Shown here: piece by piece, positions 12,001-25,527 of the stretch
How the letters are laid out: the number at the start of each line of letters is the position of its first letter
Numbering within the stretch: the first letter of the stretch is position 1
Source: Rusavskia elegans
Taxonomy: Eukaryota > Ascomycota > Lecanoromycetes > Teloschistales > Teloschistaceae
Length of the DNA stretch: 64,000 nucleotides
Direction of reading: 5' to 3'
Assembly (NCBI GenBank): GCA_011316305.1
Contig: SAUG01000075.1
Location: 1 to 64,000, forward strand
The notes under the pieces: generated by a model
What the model saw: the letters and a program-made list of their open reading frames with translations, nothing else
The model's database searches: none
What the model was told of the DNA's origin: nothing
Translations under genes and position numbers: made by a program

Positions 12001-14437
12001 TATAATAGTACCTTTAGCGATTAGTCGGGGGCTAGTAGCGCTATTAATATTAGTTATAGGCTCGCTTTAGATAGATTTTATATTAGATTCGATAAAAAAG
12101 TACTACTAGAAAATAGTATAATAGTTATAAATATAGTTAAATATCTAACCGTTAGTAAAATCTAGTTTATTTAATAAAGTCGATAAAGCTGTAGAAGCAA
12201 AAATTATATAACTAAAATTAGTAGGAGCCGGTACTACTATAATAAAATTTAATAATTTTTTAAATTTAGTAGATTTATCTTTAGATTTATTATCTTTACT
12301 AATATTACTATTTTTACTATCTTTACTATCCTTTTCTTTACCGCCTTTACTTTTATTACTATTACCCTTTTAGCGTTTACTACCGCCGTTCTTCTATTTT
12401 TCTACTATTTAAACCTTTTTTAATTTAGGATATAGACTATAGTAGATATCTTTTATATAGCCGTTTCGGATATAGTAGAAATAGTAGCCGATTTTAATAA
12501 CTTATTTATTCAGGTAATTTATAGATAGGAAGACTTTAGTTCTAGTAATAATAGACTTACTATTACTATATTAGCTATATTATTTACTAATAGCGGTACT
12601 AATAGTTCTATTTAAAGTAACTACTTTCTATTTTCGTTTATCTTTATTACTAACGATAATATTATTTTAAATAAATAAGGTCTAGAAGTAGCTAAAAGCG
12701 GCCTTAAAACCCCGAAGAAATTTTAAAATAAAAAGGCTTTCTAAAATAATAACGCCTATAGCCAAAATTTTATTAATAAATCTACGAAATTTAGCTATAT
12801 AAGCTTCTATACTCTTAAAAAAACTATTATAATAAAGGATATCTAGCTAGATATCGAATTTTATAAACTTACCGGTACTATAGACTCTATATTATATCTA
12901 GAATTAATCTAATATCTTTTTAATATCTAATATAATATTTTTAATTAGGTTTTTAGTATTAATACTATAGATTGTTTTAATTACTATATAGATATATTCC
13001 ATCTATTCTTCTTTATAGTTAGAAAGAGCTAAAAATAAAGGACCTTTAGTAGCGGCTCGGAAATTATTAAAAACGAGATAGGCTATAATAGCTTCCTTTT
13101 AATTTTTATAATCTGAATAGATTTCGAGCTTCGGGATCTATATTAATAGAGTAGCTAGAACCTTTTAGTTTAGTATTATTTATAGTTAATATTATAGGGA
13201 TAGATATATTACTAAACTTAGTACTAGATTATAGACTATTATAAAGAATAGTATTATAAAAATAGAAATTTAAAAAAAGGTTTAGAAATAAATACCCGGA
13301 AAGTATAATAATTTCGACGCCGAATAAATTATTCGGATTTAGAAATATCGGAAAAGGACTGAAAGCTATAAAAAGGTCCGGGTTACCTTTAGATATAAAA
13401 GAAAGTAATTTTAATAAATAATAATTAGAATTTAGATATAGACAGCTCTAGATAGTAAAGTCGATTTATTATTAGTTATATAGGAGCTTATCGTCTTTAT
13501 TAGAAAATTAGAAATTATAGATAGTTTAGCTTACCCGGAAATTATTAGATAGTTTTTTAAAAAAAAGGTTATTTAAATTTTTTAAGGTTATAAAAATTAA
13601 TATAAAGCTTTAATAATAATAATATATAAGTAGATATTAGGTTTAAAATAGATTAGATAAAACTTCGAAAATAGAACTAATATAATAATAGTCCTTAATA
13701 ATAAATAGAAAGCTTTAAATTTTTATATTATTTAGAATTAAACGATATAGCTAGTAAGACCGAAGGCTAGACTCGATAGCTCTAGTTTTAAAAGTAAAAT
13801 AGTTAGTTTAGAAATAGTAAAGGCTCGTTTAGACTATTAGGAAATTAGAAAAGATATAATAGCTAGAAATATTGTCTACTAGCTTCCTATTTTATAGGGG
13901 TTCTAGCCTATACTAAATTAGCTATGCAGTCGCTTCCCGTATTTATTTATAATAGCTAGTACGAGTTTAGCTATTAGGATTACTATAGAATATACGCCGA
14001 TAACTAGCGTTACCTAGATAACAGGATAGAAAACAATTAATTATAAAGATCGAATTTTAAAGGCCTAATTACTATATCTAGTATAATATTCCAATAATAA
14101 AATATCTATATATAGTAAATTAGTAATTTAATAGTTCTATCTAAAAGTAAGGAGATTAATAGTTTAAGCGGCTAGAAGAGGTCGTAAAATAAAATAAAAA
14201 GGGTCTATTTAGCTATTTATAATTTTAGTAGTAACCGGGATATTTATAAATAGTAGTATAACTATAGGCTTTATTATTCGCTATATTAGATACTTTATAC
14301 GGTTTAATAATATATATCGGATCTATTAAAAGGTAGATAGAAAAAAAGATTCGATAAAAATATAAAGAAGTTAAATATAAAAATATAATACTCGCGAATA
14401 ATAATAATAACTATTATAAACTAACTCGGCTAGAGTT

Positions 14438-14452
14438 TCCGAGTTTATAACC
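14438..14452 (-). other. C1 primer binding site
   Basis: Directly next to the 5' LTR. On the minus strand it reads GGTTATAAACTCGG. It matches the C3 site GGTTATAAACCCGG at 31643. Allowing RIP, it corresponds to GGTTATGAGCCC, the complement of the anticodon arm of initiator tRNA-Met. Copia-type elements are known to prime from such a half tRNA. Confidence 0.6.
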
Positions 14453-14615
14453 TATTAAAATTAGAATATTAAGTTTAATTTACTAAGGTAGGCTTTCGCC
14501 TAAGTATATAAAAAGGAGGTAGTAGAACTTTAGCGCCTAGATCTACTAGGTCTAATCGGTACTAGCGCCCTTAGCGCTTTAGTATAGCTATTATACGTAA
14601 TACGTACTTCTAATA
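14453..14615 (-). repeat. C1 5' LTR
   Basis: 163 bp on the minus strand, from TATTAGAAGTACG to TTTTAATA. It is homologous to the other LTRs of the family and slightly shorter through small deletions. It is followed on the coding side by the primer site. Confidence 0.9.
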
Positions 14616-17191
14616 AAAATGGCCTTTTATATTTCTAGACAGTTTATTAGCAGCTTTTCCGTATAATATTTTTAATAATATAATATAGTAAAAAATATCG
14701 AGTATAGATAATACGGATACTATATACGCTATAATATCTGTTAATATATATTATTATATACGTAATATTTTATTACTAAAAAATACTGCTATAAATATAT
14801 AATATACGCGATAGTATTTTATTATTTTATCTATATTATATCTATAGATGGAGATTTTAAAATATACGATTATATAATAATATTATATATTAAAAAATAT
14901 CGAGGTAATTTAAAATTTATTCGCTTTTAATAATATCTATAGTACGCTTTTAAAATATTATAATAAAATCAAAAGATAATATTTATATTATTTTAAATTA
15001 TAATATAATATCTTCTATTTATCTATTTTAATATCTTCCGTCTATTTCGAATTTTTTACTAGTTATAAATTTTACGCTACTCTATAAAATATATCGGCTA
15101 TATCCGGAAATTTTACTATCTTTCGATTAAATTAAATTCTATTATTTTATCTATTATCTCTTTTTATATATAATTAATAAAATTAAATTCTTTATATCTA
15201 TTTAGTAGATCTCTTCCGTTCGTCGACGCGTTAGTTTAATAAAGCTTTTAGAACGGGGAAACGAACTTTAAATTTTATAACTAATATTTTTATATAATAT
15301 AGGAATATATATATATATTCTTAGATAATAATATTATTAGTAATAGAAGAATTCCGAAATTAACGCTACTATAGTAAAAATATATCTAATACTATTTACC
15401 TTTACTATAATATCTACTAAATCTACTATTCTTTTCGTATATAGAGTTCTATATAGGAAGCTAGTTAAATATTAGTTTTCCTAGAAATATAAAATAATAA
15501 TTAGAACTAGAAATAGAAATCCGTATATACTATTTACGATATAAACTTTTAAAATACCGTTTACTCTCGATAATACTAGATATTTATCTATAAAATATTA
15601 TTAGTATCGTTTTATTTAAAGCTCGAAAGAGAGGGTAATATATCTAGGTAATTTATTCTATATTTTTATTCTTCTAGATAAATTAATCGCTATAAATATA
15701 TTAGCTAAATTTTATTATTTTAGTACTCGATATTTATTCTATTCCTCTTTCGTAATTATTATTATTATTGTTATTATCTTTGGATTCTATATATATATTA
15801 TTTTATCTGAAAGCTATAGTCTAAAGATCTTTTTAAATCTATAATAGATAGTAGTAGTAATAATAATAATATAATATATTAAAAAAGGTTTAAAAAAGGA
15901 AAATATCAAAAAAAAATAGATTATTTTTTATTAAAATCTATTTTTATATCCGATTATTATATGCTTCCATAATATTTTAGAATAATCTGAAAAAAATAAT
16001 AGATATTAAAGAAGAAATTAAAGAAAAAAATAGAAAAAAAGGAAAAGAAAAAAAAGGAAAAGAAAAAAGAAAAAAAGGCGGGATAGAAAAAAAAAGAAAA
16101 AAAGAATAGAAAAAGATAACCAAATAGCTATAGGAAAACTATAATACTTTACTATTTTTTTACTAAATCTAAATATTTTATATAGTTATATATATCTAAT
16201 AGCCGCCGGATATCTAATATTAGCCTATAGGAAGACCTAGTTATATAGTAATTAGATAGTATACTCGGATAGCTAGCTTTATTCTAACGCGCTAGAAAAA
16301 ATATAATATATTATATTAATTTATAATCGGATAACATATTTTAATAAAAAATATAAAAAAAAATATTAATATATAATTTTCGGTAATTATAATATATATC
16401 TATTGTAGTAAAGTTTCGGTAAAAAGTTAATATTTTAAAACAAAATTCTACTTTCTAGATTAATTATATAATTTTCTAATAATTATAATAGATATATAAA
16501 AAAATAGTTTATCATTTACATTTTATTATTATCGCTAAAGTTTTTCGTTATTTCTATTATCTATATTCGATGTATCGCTAATTCTATATAATTAATATCG
16601 CGGTCACGAGCTAGTAGTATAAATATATTTAAATTACTTTTTTAAAAGATTTTATTAGATTTTCTATCGATATATCTAGAATTATAGCTAATAGAAAAAA
16701 TAAATTTAAAAATTACTAAAAAAAAATATATAGAGAAATTTTATTAATAGTTTATTTAAATATAAATTTTATATATATATTATATATATAGATTATATTT
16801 ATAAGATTTTAAATACTACTAGATAGATATTAATAAATATTTAAATATACTCGTCGGCTAGTAGAAAAATAAATATAGTAAAAATATAGAAGGTATAATA
16901 TATATATTTTTCTATTTTCTATAATAAAAATTTTTAATAGCTTTAGAAAAATCTATAGATTAAAAATTTATAGAATAAAATTTTTAATAATTCTAAATAT
17001 ATTAAATATATAGAAGATATATATAGATATCTTGAAAATAATATTAATTTTTCTAATAATAAAATCCGATTACTCTATAATATACCTTTTTAATCTATTA
17101 ATTCGCCGATAGAAAGAAAATATAGAGTCTAGAAAATATATAAAATACGAACTATTAGATGAAATATCTATATAAATTAAATATCGAGGCC
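14616..17191. mobile_element. W1: degraded repeat, first copy
   Basis: Parallel to W2: segments near 15280-15830 match 28690-29040, and 16595-17165 matches 30690-31260. It starts with a Y-like end (TGGCCTTTTATATTTCTAG at about 14624) next to the C1 LTR. It contains a polypurine stretch and is cut by the SINE S1. Heavily AT-rich with very little CA/TG. I could not assign a protein with confidence. A plus-strand lysine/glutamate-rich stretch and weak transposase-like patterns near 16600 (parallel to 30690) are suggestive only. Class unresolved. Confidence 0.5.
15989..16111 (+). repeat. Polypurine tract in W1
   Basis: About 120 bases almost wholly A and G (runs such as AAAGGAAAAGAAAAAA). On the plus strand it would encode lysine/glutamate repeats. 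W2 has an equivalent tract at 29228-29365, so it is an old part of the repeat, not a chance run. Confidence 0.7.
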
Positions 17192-17621
17192 GGGGTGGCC
17201 TGGGTGGCGCAGTAGTAACGCTGCGTGACCTGGTAGTCCGGCGGATCTAGCGCTCTTCGGAGTTAATAGAGTTAATCCGATAGGTCGGGGGTTCGAATCC
17301 CTCGAAGACTAACCTAATATTTAAGTTTTTTCTATCGACCTTAGTCGATTTTTATAGAGTTTAAAAATATAGAAAGACTAGATAGTAAATCGTCTCGGCC
17401 TAGCCCGATCGATCGAAGGAAATTAAATTAATTAAAGTTAAATAGATTACGGTTTCCCTCTAGATTTTAGTCTAGATCTAGCTCTTTCGGGAATCTTTAA
17501 TTCGAGTTTTCGGTAAAATATTTAAGTACTAAATAATTACGTAATCTGATCGAATTAGCGCCTCTAGCGTTAGATTCGTAAAAGACTAAAATCAAAATCC
17601 GATCGTATATATATATATTTT
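17192..17621 (+). mobile_element. S1: tRNA-derived SINE copy
   Basis: A GC-richer head contains TGGCGCAGTAGTAACG (A box) and GGTTCGAATCCC (B box, about 17291-17303), followed by a unique body and a (TA)n tail near 17605-17619. It is alignable with S2 (63513-63928) across the whole length. The A-to-B spacing (~85 bases) is longer than in a plain tRNA. It is inserted in W1, whose W2 counterpart continues through the site near 31262. A clear target duplication is not visible here, only a short AATTAAA similarity on both sides. Non-autonomous; it would need a LINE partner that I do not see. Confidence 0.75.
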
Positions 17622-19868
17622 TAAAATACTAATTAAAATTAAAACAATCTATAGAATAAATTTCTAGAGCTAGAATAATAGTATTATTTCTAGTAATATT
17701 ACTATAGTAGTAGACGATATAATTAACGGCGTTAAAACTAAAACGCTTAACTATAGTAGCTTTCAAGACTTCGATATAATAAGGCTTAATATATTAGAAT
17801 TTTAACTAAATATAGAAAAGAAAGAAATTAATAATAGATAAACAAATATATTTCTATATTCTATAATTCTAGAAGTAGAAGAAAGGCGATTATTACTTAG
17901 CCTGAAATTCTAGAAAGAGAAAACGGCGAATTTTATAGTAGTATCTATACTAGATTTAATAAATAAAAATAGTTTCGAAATGTAACTAAATAATAATTAG
18001 TATTTTAAAATATTTTAGATAAACGAATAATAGATATTTATTTTTAAAAATTATTTTAAAATACTAGTGTATTTGGAATATATAGCGTTAAATAGGTAAC
18101 TATATATTAGATCGGGTAATAAAATAATATAAATTAAAAGAATCTATTCGGCTTTTATTTTAAAACTATTAAAATAAATATTTCCTTTAGTTTTACTAGC
18201 CTATATTAATTTATTACCTTTTTTATATTCCTTTAAAATTCTATAATAAGTTCGCCTATTAAAATATATATCGAAAGTTAAATCGGCTTTTTTATTTTTA
18301 ATAATAAAGTATTTAAAATAACTTCTATTTACTAGTAGTAATATTATAGCAGAGTTATAATATTACTATAGTATATCGGCTATAGAATATATAGTAAATA
18401 GACAATTAGCGACTATATTTAAATACTAGATTATAAATACAGATAAATACTATTATATATATATAGACTAGAGTATTTTAACTATTAATCGGAAGAATAA
18501 TTCCTTTATTAAAACGACAAAGATAAAATTATAGTATTTAAATAACGTCTATAAAGTTACTAGTATACGGTTCTAAAATTAAATATTTATTAGTATATAT
18601 TTAAATAGATTAAATAATAAAAAGAAAAAAAATATATATACTAAATAGAAATATATTAGCTTTTTTCTTTCTTTTTCGCTAATCTAAAACTATAATAGTA
18701 ATATAAATTTCTATTAAAAACCAATATATATTTTAGTATACCTCGAATATATCGATAAAGGTTAATAAAGATATAGATAAATTTTTTTAAAATAAGAAAA
18801 GCTCTAGTTATAGGCGCCTATATATTAGGAATTCTATTTTTTTTTAGATTAGAGATAATAGCTATAGAGGATTTATTTAAATTATAAATAGAATAATAGT
18901 TATACGAATAAAAAATTCAGTATTATTTTTAACTATTAACTTTATAATAGATTTTTCAAAGTAATAATCGAAATAAATATCTCGAATTCTGCCTATAATA
19001 TATCTAGGCGATATATAGTAGAAATTTTTTTTAGCTAGAAATAATTCCTTAGATTAATACTCTGGATATATAGAGTTACACTTTCGACTAATTATAAAAG
19101 AAATACTATTATAAAGCTTTTAAATATAGAGGAAAATTAAACTAGTAGTACCTTTAGCGAAATTCTTTTTAACTATAAGGATACGGCTAAAATATAGTCG
19201 AGACGCTAGCTAGTATAAATAAAACCTATCTAAATATCGTAACGAAATTATTACCGATAGAAATATTAAAATACTATTAGAATATCTAGCGAATTCCCTA
19301 GAATATAAATAAAGAAATATAAACTAAACTATAAAATAGTAGAACTCGGATAGAATATTAAGAAAATATTCTATATTAATATATATTATATTTCTAAATT
19401 ACTAAAATTAAAGTATAATTCAGAAAAATTTAACGGAAATAAAGAAATATATAAACGTTTAAAAGCCTATAAATAACTTTTCTACTTTTTCTTTCTATTA
19501 CTTTTCGGCAGGCGTTATAGTAAATAGTTTTTCTAACCTAAATTTAAGGAAATACCGCCGTAATAGTTAGAATAGAAGCTATTTTTTAAAATACTTTTTA
19601 AGTATCGCGATCGATCGAAGAAAGCTATAAATCTTATTAAAAATTTTTTAATAGACTAAAACCTTCTATTAAATAGATATACTAATAATCTATAATACCG
19701 ATAATCTAATACTATATCGCGACAGCTATTTTAAATTATAATCATAGTATCTTTAACCAAGTATAGGGATTTTTATCTAAATGATCTAGAACTATAGTAG
19801 TAGAATTTCTATATATAGAATATAATTTCTTATCGGCTTTTATTATTTTAGATAGAGTAATATCTTCG

Positions 19869-19938
<70 letters not shown>

Positions 19939-22900
19939 CGGCCTTATATTCTTTATTAAAATTATTCTACTATAGTAATATATATTCTAATAAAAGTATA
20001 TCTTTAAATTCTGATAGAAATTCCTTTACTTCTGTAAATTTTAGATAATCTTTATTATGATTATAGTCGTTTAAAATATTAATAAAATAGTTATCGGCTA
20101 GTACTTTCTCGATAATTTTAAAATATTTATTAGTTATAGATATAGCGTTCTATATATAGAATCAAAATAATTTTAATATAAAATAGCGGAGATTTATAAA
20201 TAATTTAGTCGCGATATTAGTATATAGACGAACGTTTTCTTTATCTATAACTAATAATAGATTAATTTTATCCTTTTTATCTTTTCAATCATTCTTATAA
20301 TAATAGTATATACTATTTTTATAATAACTATTCTTCTATATAGATTATTCTAGATTACGGAACTAGAAAGTAAAACCGGATAATAATAAATCGTATAGTT
20401 ATAGATAGCGTTAGCGTACCGATAGCAGGATATTATAAACTATAGCTAAAAAGAAAAAAGAAACTAAAATAGATCTATTTACTAATAAAAATAATAATCT
20501 TTTAGAAAGCTATAATAATTATTAGTATATTTATTTAGATTCTTTTAAAAGGGTAGATAGTATCTAGTATTCGTTAAAGCTTTAGAAAAGAAAGCTAGGG
20601 CGGTAGAATATTAAAGGAAGTATTAAAGAAAGATACTAGAATTTATAGAAGGAAGCGCTAAAATAATAAAGGTTAGATAAATTAGATATAAAAATCCTAA
20701 ATCTAACCGCTATATAGTTATACCGCTACTAATTTCACTAGTACTATATAACCTCGCTAGCGCCGTATATAATTAACTCGAAAAGCTTTAGTAGCTTTTA
20801 GGTAACTATTAGGTAAAGGAGACTATATATATATAGATCGAAAATCCTATAAAGATCTAAAATATTATAATATATCGATAGATAATAATATATACTATAA
20901 AGATTATCGGTAAAAAAATAGAATTTCAAAATTTAAAACTATATAGATAACCTCTATCTATTATAGTCAAAAACGGTAATATATATTAAATTAATAGTAA
21001 TCTAAAATATATAATAAGTTTTCTATAATATTTAGAATATATTCGCGGGATCGGTTTTAGCGAGGTAGGATTTTCTATCTAATTTTCTAGTATTTTAATC
21101 TATATATCGCCGCTTTTTTCTTTATATTATAGAGTTTCTAAAGTTATCTAAAGTCTAGTATTAACGGTCTTTATTAAATTTAGCTACTATTCCTTTAATA
21201 TATATATTTATTAATTAAGTTTTTCGGTATTATTATCTATATTTCTAGCTTCCTGTCCTTATTTTTAATATTCGAAATCGAGATTACTACTATTCGGTCT
21301 ATCCTTTCGAAGCTATCTTCTTTTACTTTATTATTATAGCTCGATCTACTATTATACCCTATCAGTATTTCTAAAAAAAAAAGAAAAAAGTAACCGAGAG
21401 TTAGCTATAGATCTCGACGTCTAAAAAAATAAAACTACCTTTATTTTCATTCTAATTCTATCTAGAATAGTAGTCTAGTTACTACTTCGATACTATATAG
21501 ATCTAGATAGAAGATTATATTAATACTAGTAATACCAAAGAGTTATATAATAACTAGAAATATAATTTTCTAAATCTATTAAAGAAAAATCCTAGGTCTT
21601 TATCTAAATATATTATTACTTCGAAAATACCTAATAAAGCTTTAAGTTCTAAAAAAGTACTTTAGATTAAGCTAATTACTAAGGTTTTTCCTAATATTTT
21701 AAGGATTTATTAAAGTCTCTCTATCGCTTAGAAATCTCGAGTCTATAGGATACCTATTTCGACCGGTAGTTTTTATAGCTCCCGTCGAGTTATATAATAT
21801 TCTTTATCTTTTATACTAATGATTGTTTATCTCTACTAATATATATTTTAGTCTACTTCTATTTTCGGCAGTCTAGATACTGAGTTAGAAAATAATAATT
21901 AATAAAAATCGCTGTAAATAGCAATAGAACTAAATAATATAGCCGATATAATATAGTATTTATATTTTACCGATAATATAAAAGTAATATTAATAGATTT
22001 ATAGAATAGTTATCGTATTTATTTTCTTCTATAATTAAAAGTACTAACTAGAAATAAGATAAAAATAAGATAAAAATCGACTAGAATGTCTCTAATTAGA
22101 TATATACTATAATAGATAATATAGTTATAGATATATCTAATTTATATATTATAAATCTAGTACTAATAGATTTTAGAAGAAAGTTCGGTAATATATCGCT
22201 AAAGATAATATAAAAACAATTATCTAATTTATAAATAATTAATAATTAGATCTATAATTTATAAAATATTATTTTCTATTCTCTTTTATATATATCTTTA
22301 ACTTTAATCCGTCTACTATTATTATTATTAAAACTATTATATTATCTTTCAAAGCCTTTTATATACTCTAGAATCTATTCTACTACTTCCTTCTTTTATT
22401 TATTTTAAAATTTTTAGGATATTTTTAAATTAATCCGAATAAGTATATTTTAGATATTTACGTTAATTTTTTAATAAAGATTAAAATAATACTAGATTAG
22501 TAGATTGATTCAAATATTATTATCTATTATAAATATAGCCGGAATAATATTTTAGTTTAATTCAATATTATAGCATAGTCCGACTACTTTAAAGTTATAA
22601 ATTTAGACTTCGGTCGAATTATATAGAAGCTAAAGCGTAAGGTACTAGAAAAACCGCTACCGAATATACTTTTTCTAATAATAATAATAACTAGGCGTAA
22701 ATCGGTAACCTTTCGGAAAAGTTCTAGATTACTAATTCTATAGATAATTATAGATAGTAAAGAGAATTTTAAAATAGTAATTAGACTTATATAGACAATT
22801 ATATTAAAGAACCAAGTTATAAAGATACTAAAGATACTATTTATAAAAATAAAGACTTGAGACGTCGCTATCGGAAGTTAAAAGATAAATATAGATTTTC

Positions 22901-23105
22901 TTCCTTTTATTAGTATCTTTATCGGAGCTCTAGAAGATTATAATTAATGGTATATACAATAGAATTAGTATATAGATTTAAACGACCTTTTCTATATCTA
23001 TATAATAGGCTTTATATATCTATATAATATATTTTACCACTTACTATAAATAGGCTACGTATAGGCGGTTAGATTGTAACTATTTTAATAATATAATACT
23101 TTAAT
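17622..23105. other. Unassigned AT-rich RIP-mutated region with minus-strand coding relics
   Basis: No homology to the named families was recognised. It may be more of W1. On the minus strand, stop-poor stretches interrupted mainly by TAG/TAA occur. The clearest runs from about 18420 to 18090 and contains LLLVNRSYFKYF, KKADLTFDIYFNRR and KEYKKGNK. The minus frame over the ATT repeat reads poly-asparagine followed by EDITLSKIIKADKK near 19870-19810. I could not confirm that these are one frame, and I do not recognise the protein. They look like relics of a repeated gene or transposon. Confidence 0.3.
19871..19938. repeat. (ATT)n microsatellite
   Basis: About 22 perfect ATT units. Read on the minus strand in one frame it would encode an asparagine run within the relic described for this region. 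Confidence 0.95.
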
Positions 23106-24030
23106 CCCCTTTGAAAGACTTCTGTCTGGAATTATATTAAGTTTATATATATATTTCATGAACGTTATATACGGCAACGATTATTATATTTAACGTATAA
23201 AGAAATTATTACAGCTAAAGATATATAGTTTGTCAGGTAAAATTTATAGCGCAGTTAATTACTTTTATTTAACTATTTCCTTTTTTATTCGCGATTACGA
23301 ATCCTCTACTATATTTAAATACTGTATATTCCTTCCTCGACGTAGTAAATAATTATAAATATCTAATACTTCCGCTATATCTACCTACTATAATACTATT
23401 TAATTATAAATTCTTATAGCTTTATCTATAATAATCGTATAACCCGTATCTAAATATTCTGCTAAACTATTAAAATACCCTTTAGCCCGCCTAGCTTTAA
23501 AATAGTCGCTAGCTAGTACGCTAGCTACTATAGCTAGAAGCTTTATCCGATTAATTAGATTAAAGGATAGTAGAGAGGTCAGATAGCGTATTTTAAAGGT
23601 AGTAAGGAGGAAATTTTTATCGAAGTTGAAATAGTTTACTCTAGCTATAATAAGGTAGATAACGTCTTCGAAGATAAATATAGTTATTATAGATATAGAT
23701 ACTATCGTCTAGTTCAGCTGCGGTATTGCTATTATAGAAGTATATACGTACGTAAAAGGTTTTAGATTTATATTACTAGTAAAGAAAGAAGAAGCGATAA
23801 CTACGAGGTATATTTATCTATAAAAATTTCTATATTAAATTATCGGTAGAAGAGCACGTTATATTACTATATAAATTTAGATTAAAAATCTATAGAAATA
23901 ATATTATTTATATTAACTAAATTAAAATATAAGTTCTATTACTATATATTTAATATTAGTATACTAACGTTTAATTTACTTACCGAACCACTGGTTTACC
24001 GGGCACTAAAATCAATACCAGATTAACTAA
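23106..24030 (-). mobile_element. X2: full-length X element, minus strand
   Basis: About 925 bp, read from TTAGTTAATCTGG (ending at 24030) down to the terminal GACTTCTGTCTGG block near 23115-23128. Its right flank is copia gag DNA (C4); its left flank is not, so no empty site is available. Possible duplication ATACTTTAAT / ATAGTTAAT, imperfect. The middle (23400-23700) has the family coding relic. It keeps more CA/TG than most copies, for example at 24000-24020. Confidence 0.7.
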
Positions 24031-24686
24031 ATAGTTAATATTAAGTTATAAAGATAGATATATTACGAAATTTAATACTTGATTATAAAATACTACTAGG
24101 AATAGTATTATAGAAATATAAATCTGAAAGAGAATCTAGAGGTAAGTACCTAGAAGATATAATAACTTCGAAGCTAAATAGATTATTCGAGTTTAAAAGT
24201 ATCGAAAGAAGATTAAAAACTATAAAAAAGTCCGGGTTATCTTTAAAGATAATAGAAAGTAATTATATTAGATAGTAATTAGAATCCGGATATAGATAGT
24301 TTTAAATAGTTAAATTAATTTACTATTAGTTTTATAGAAGTCTATAGTTTTTAATCGAAAATTATAAATTATAAATAGTTTAGGTTACCCGGAATTTTTT
24401 TATTAAGTAGTTTAAAAAAAATATTATTTAAAACTTTTAAAATTATAAAAATTAGGATAAAGGTTTAATAATAATAATAATATAGAGATAGATATAAAAT
24501 TTAGAATTAGTTTAATAAAAATTCGAAAGTAAAAACGATATAATAATCTTTAATAATAAATAGAAAGCTTCGAGTTTTTATACTATTTAGGACTAGACGA
24601 TATAGCTAGTAATGTCGAAAGCTAGATTTAATAGCTCTAATTATAGAAACGAGGTAGTTAGTTTTGAAATAGTAAAGGCTCGTTTA
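24031..24686 (-). mobile_element. C4: copia gag fragment, minus strand
   Basis: Matches C1 about 13180-13832 (gag). Bounded by X2 on the left and Y4 on the right. The insertion point of Y4 (TTTA then CTTTAGG) matches the uninterrupted C1 site near 13826-13833. Confidence 0.8.
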
Positions 24687-25351
24687 CTTTAGGTGACGCC
24701 TCTAGTACCTAAACAGCCTGTTAACACGCTGTTTAAATCATGTTATTAAAAACATCACGTAATCAAAAATATCGAGTATAGGCTGTACGAATATACCGTA
24801 ATTAATTATATCTATTTTAAAAGATATACTATTTCGATAAAACAGGCTATTAGTGTTATATTTTAAATTAATATAAAATATCAAATTTAATATCTCGGAT
24901 TCTAGATCGACCTTTCGAGATTTTAATCCGAGAAGTCGATTTATTTTATCTAGGCTATTTAAATCGCCAAATTAGTTTAAAAATTCAAAAACCGAGGAAT
25001 TCGAATATTAAACCTACCGAATTATTCTAATCGGGACTAGTTTCTAGAGATTATACTAGATATTCTACTATCTAGACTAAAGAGACGTGTACCTAGATTT
25101 TGATACTAATAGTTTATTTATACTAGAATTTTTAATAGTTTTAATAATCGTTTTAACATTAAATTAATATTAAGTAGAAATCAAGTCCTTATAAACTAGC
25201 TATTAACAATAAATCAACTCGTTATCAGAGTTTAGAATTCAATAAAGGTTAACTTAAAGTCTCTATAAACAGCCTATCTATAGACTTTTTTTTAAAAACA
25301 GCTAGTAAACTCGCTGTTATTAATAACGTCTTATTCGTTAGTATTTAATGT
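24687..25351 (-). mobile_element. Y4: truncated Y element, minus strand
   Basis: Starts CTTTAGGTGACGCCTC right after TA at 24685-24686 in C4. The tRNA-like block is on the minus strand with a B box near 24996-25010. Its other end is missing: at 25352 the 5' LTR of C2 begins. Confidence 0.75.
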
Positions 25352-25527
25352 TGTTGGGAGTACGTATTACGTATAACAGCTATATTAAGGCGCTAAAAAA
25401 GCTAGTGCCGATCGGGCCTAGTAGTTCTAGGCGCTAAAGTCCTACTACTTCATTTTTATATATTTAGTTTGGGCGAAAGCCTATTTTAGTAAATTAAGTT
25501 TAATATTCTATATATATAATTTTAATA
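25352..25527 (+). repeat. C2 5' LTR
   Basis: 176 bp, from TGTTGGGAGTACG to TTTTAATA, followed by the primer site GATTATAAACTCGG. It retains the TG start. Confidence 0.9.

Larger units (their letters stand above)
7990..14300 (-). pseudogene. C1 gag-pol relic (minus strand), interrupted by Y3
   Basis: A relic polyprotein read from about 14300 down to 7990. The gag zinc knuckle region (12495-12425) still shows the spacing of a CX2CX4HX4C motif with cysteines changed to tyrosine. Integrase lies around 11950-10600. In RT, the DVKTAF motif lies near 10030-10000, and the YxDD catalytic motif is now YINN at about 9775-9745, both aspartates changed by G-to-A on the coding strand. RNase H ends near 7990, after a HIN-like segment and a LTKAL motif in the parallel copy C3. 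Y3 splits RNase H at 8236-9027. Not functional. Confidence 0.85.
5415..14615 (-). mobile_element. C1: complete, RIP-degraded Ty1/copia element, minus strand
   Basis: Bounded by LTRs at 5415-5590 (3') and 14453-14615 (5'), with 5-bp flanks AAAGT (5410-5414) and AAAAT (14616-14620) that differ by one RIP-type G-to-A change. Removing nested Y2 (6805-7614) and Y3 (8236-9027) leaves about 7.6 kb. Order on the minus strand: 5' LTR, primer site, gag with a CCHC-type zinc knuckle relic (about 12425-12495), protease, integrase (about 10600-11950), reverse transcriptase and RNase H (about 10200 down to 7990), then a ~1.6-kb 3' region with an opposite-strand reading frame, then the 3' LTR. Gag-integrase-RT-RNase H is the copia order. 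Inactive: many TAG/TAA stops and a mutated RT catalytic motif. Confidence 0.9.

Noticed and set aside
17192..17340. Functional tRNA gene
   Set aside because: A and B boxes are present, but the spacing is too long, no acceptor stem pairs, and the same head starts a dispersed repeat (S2).
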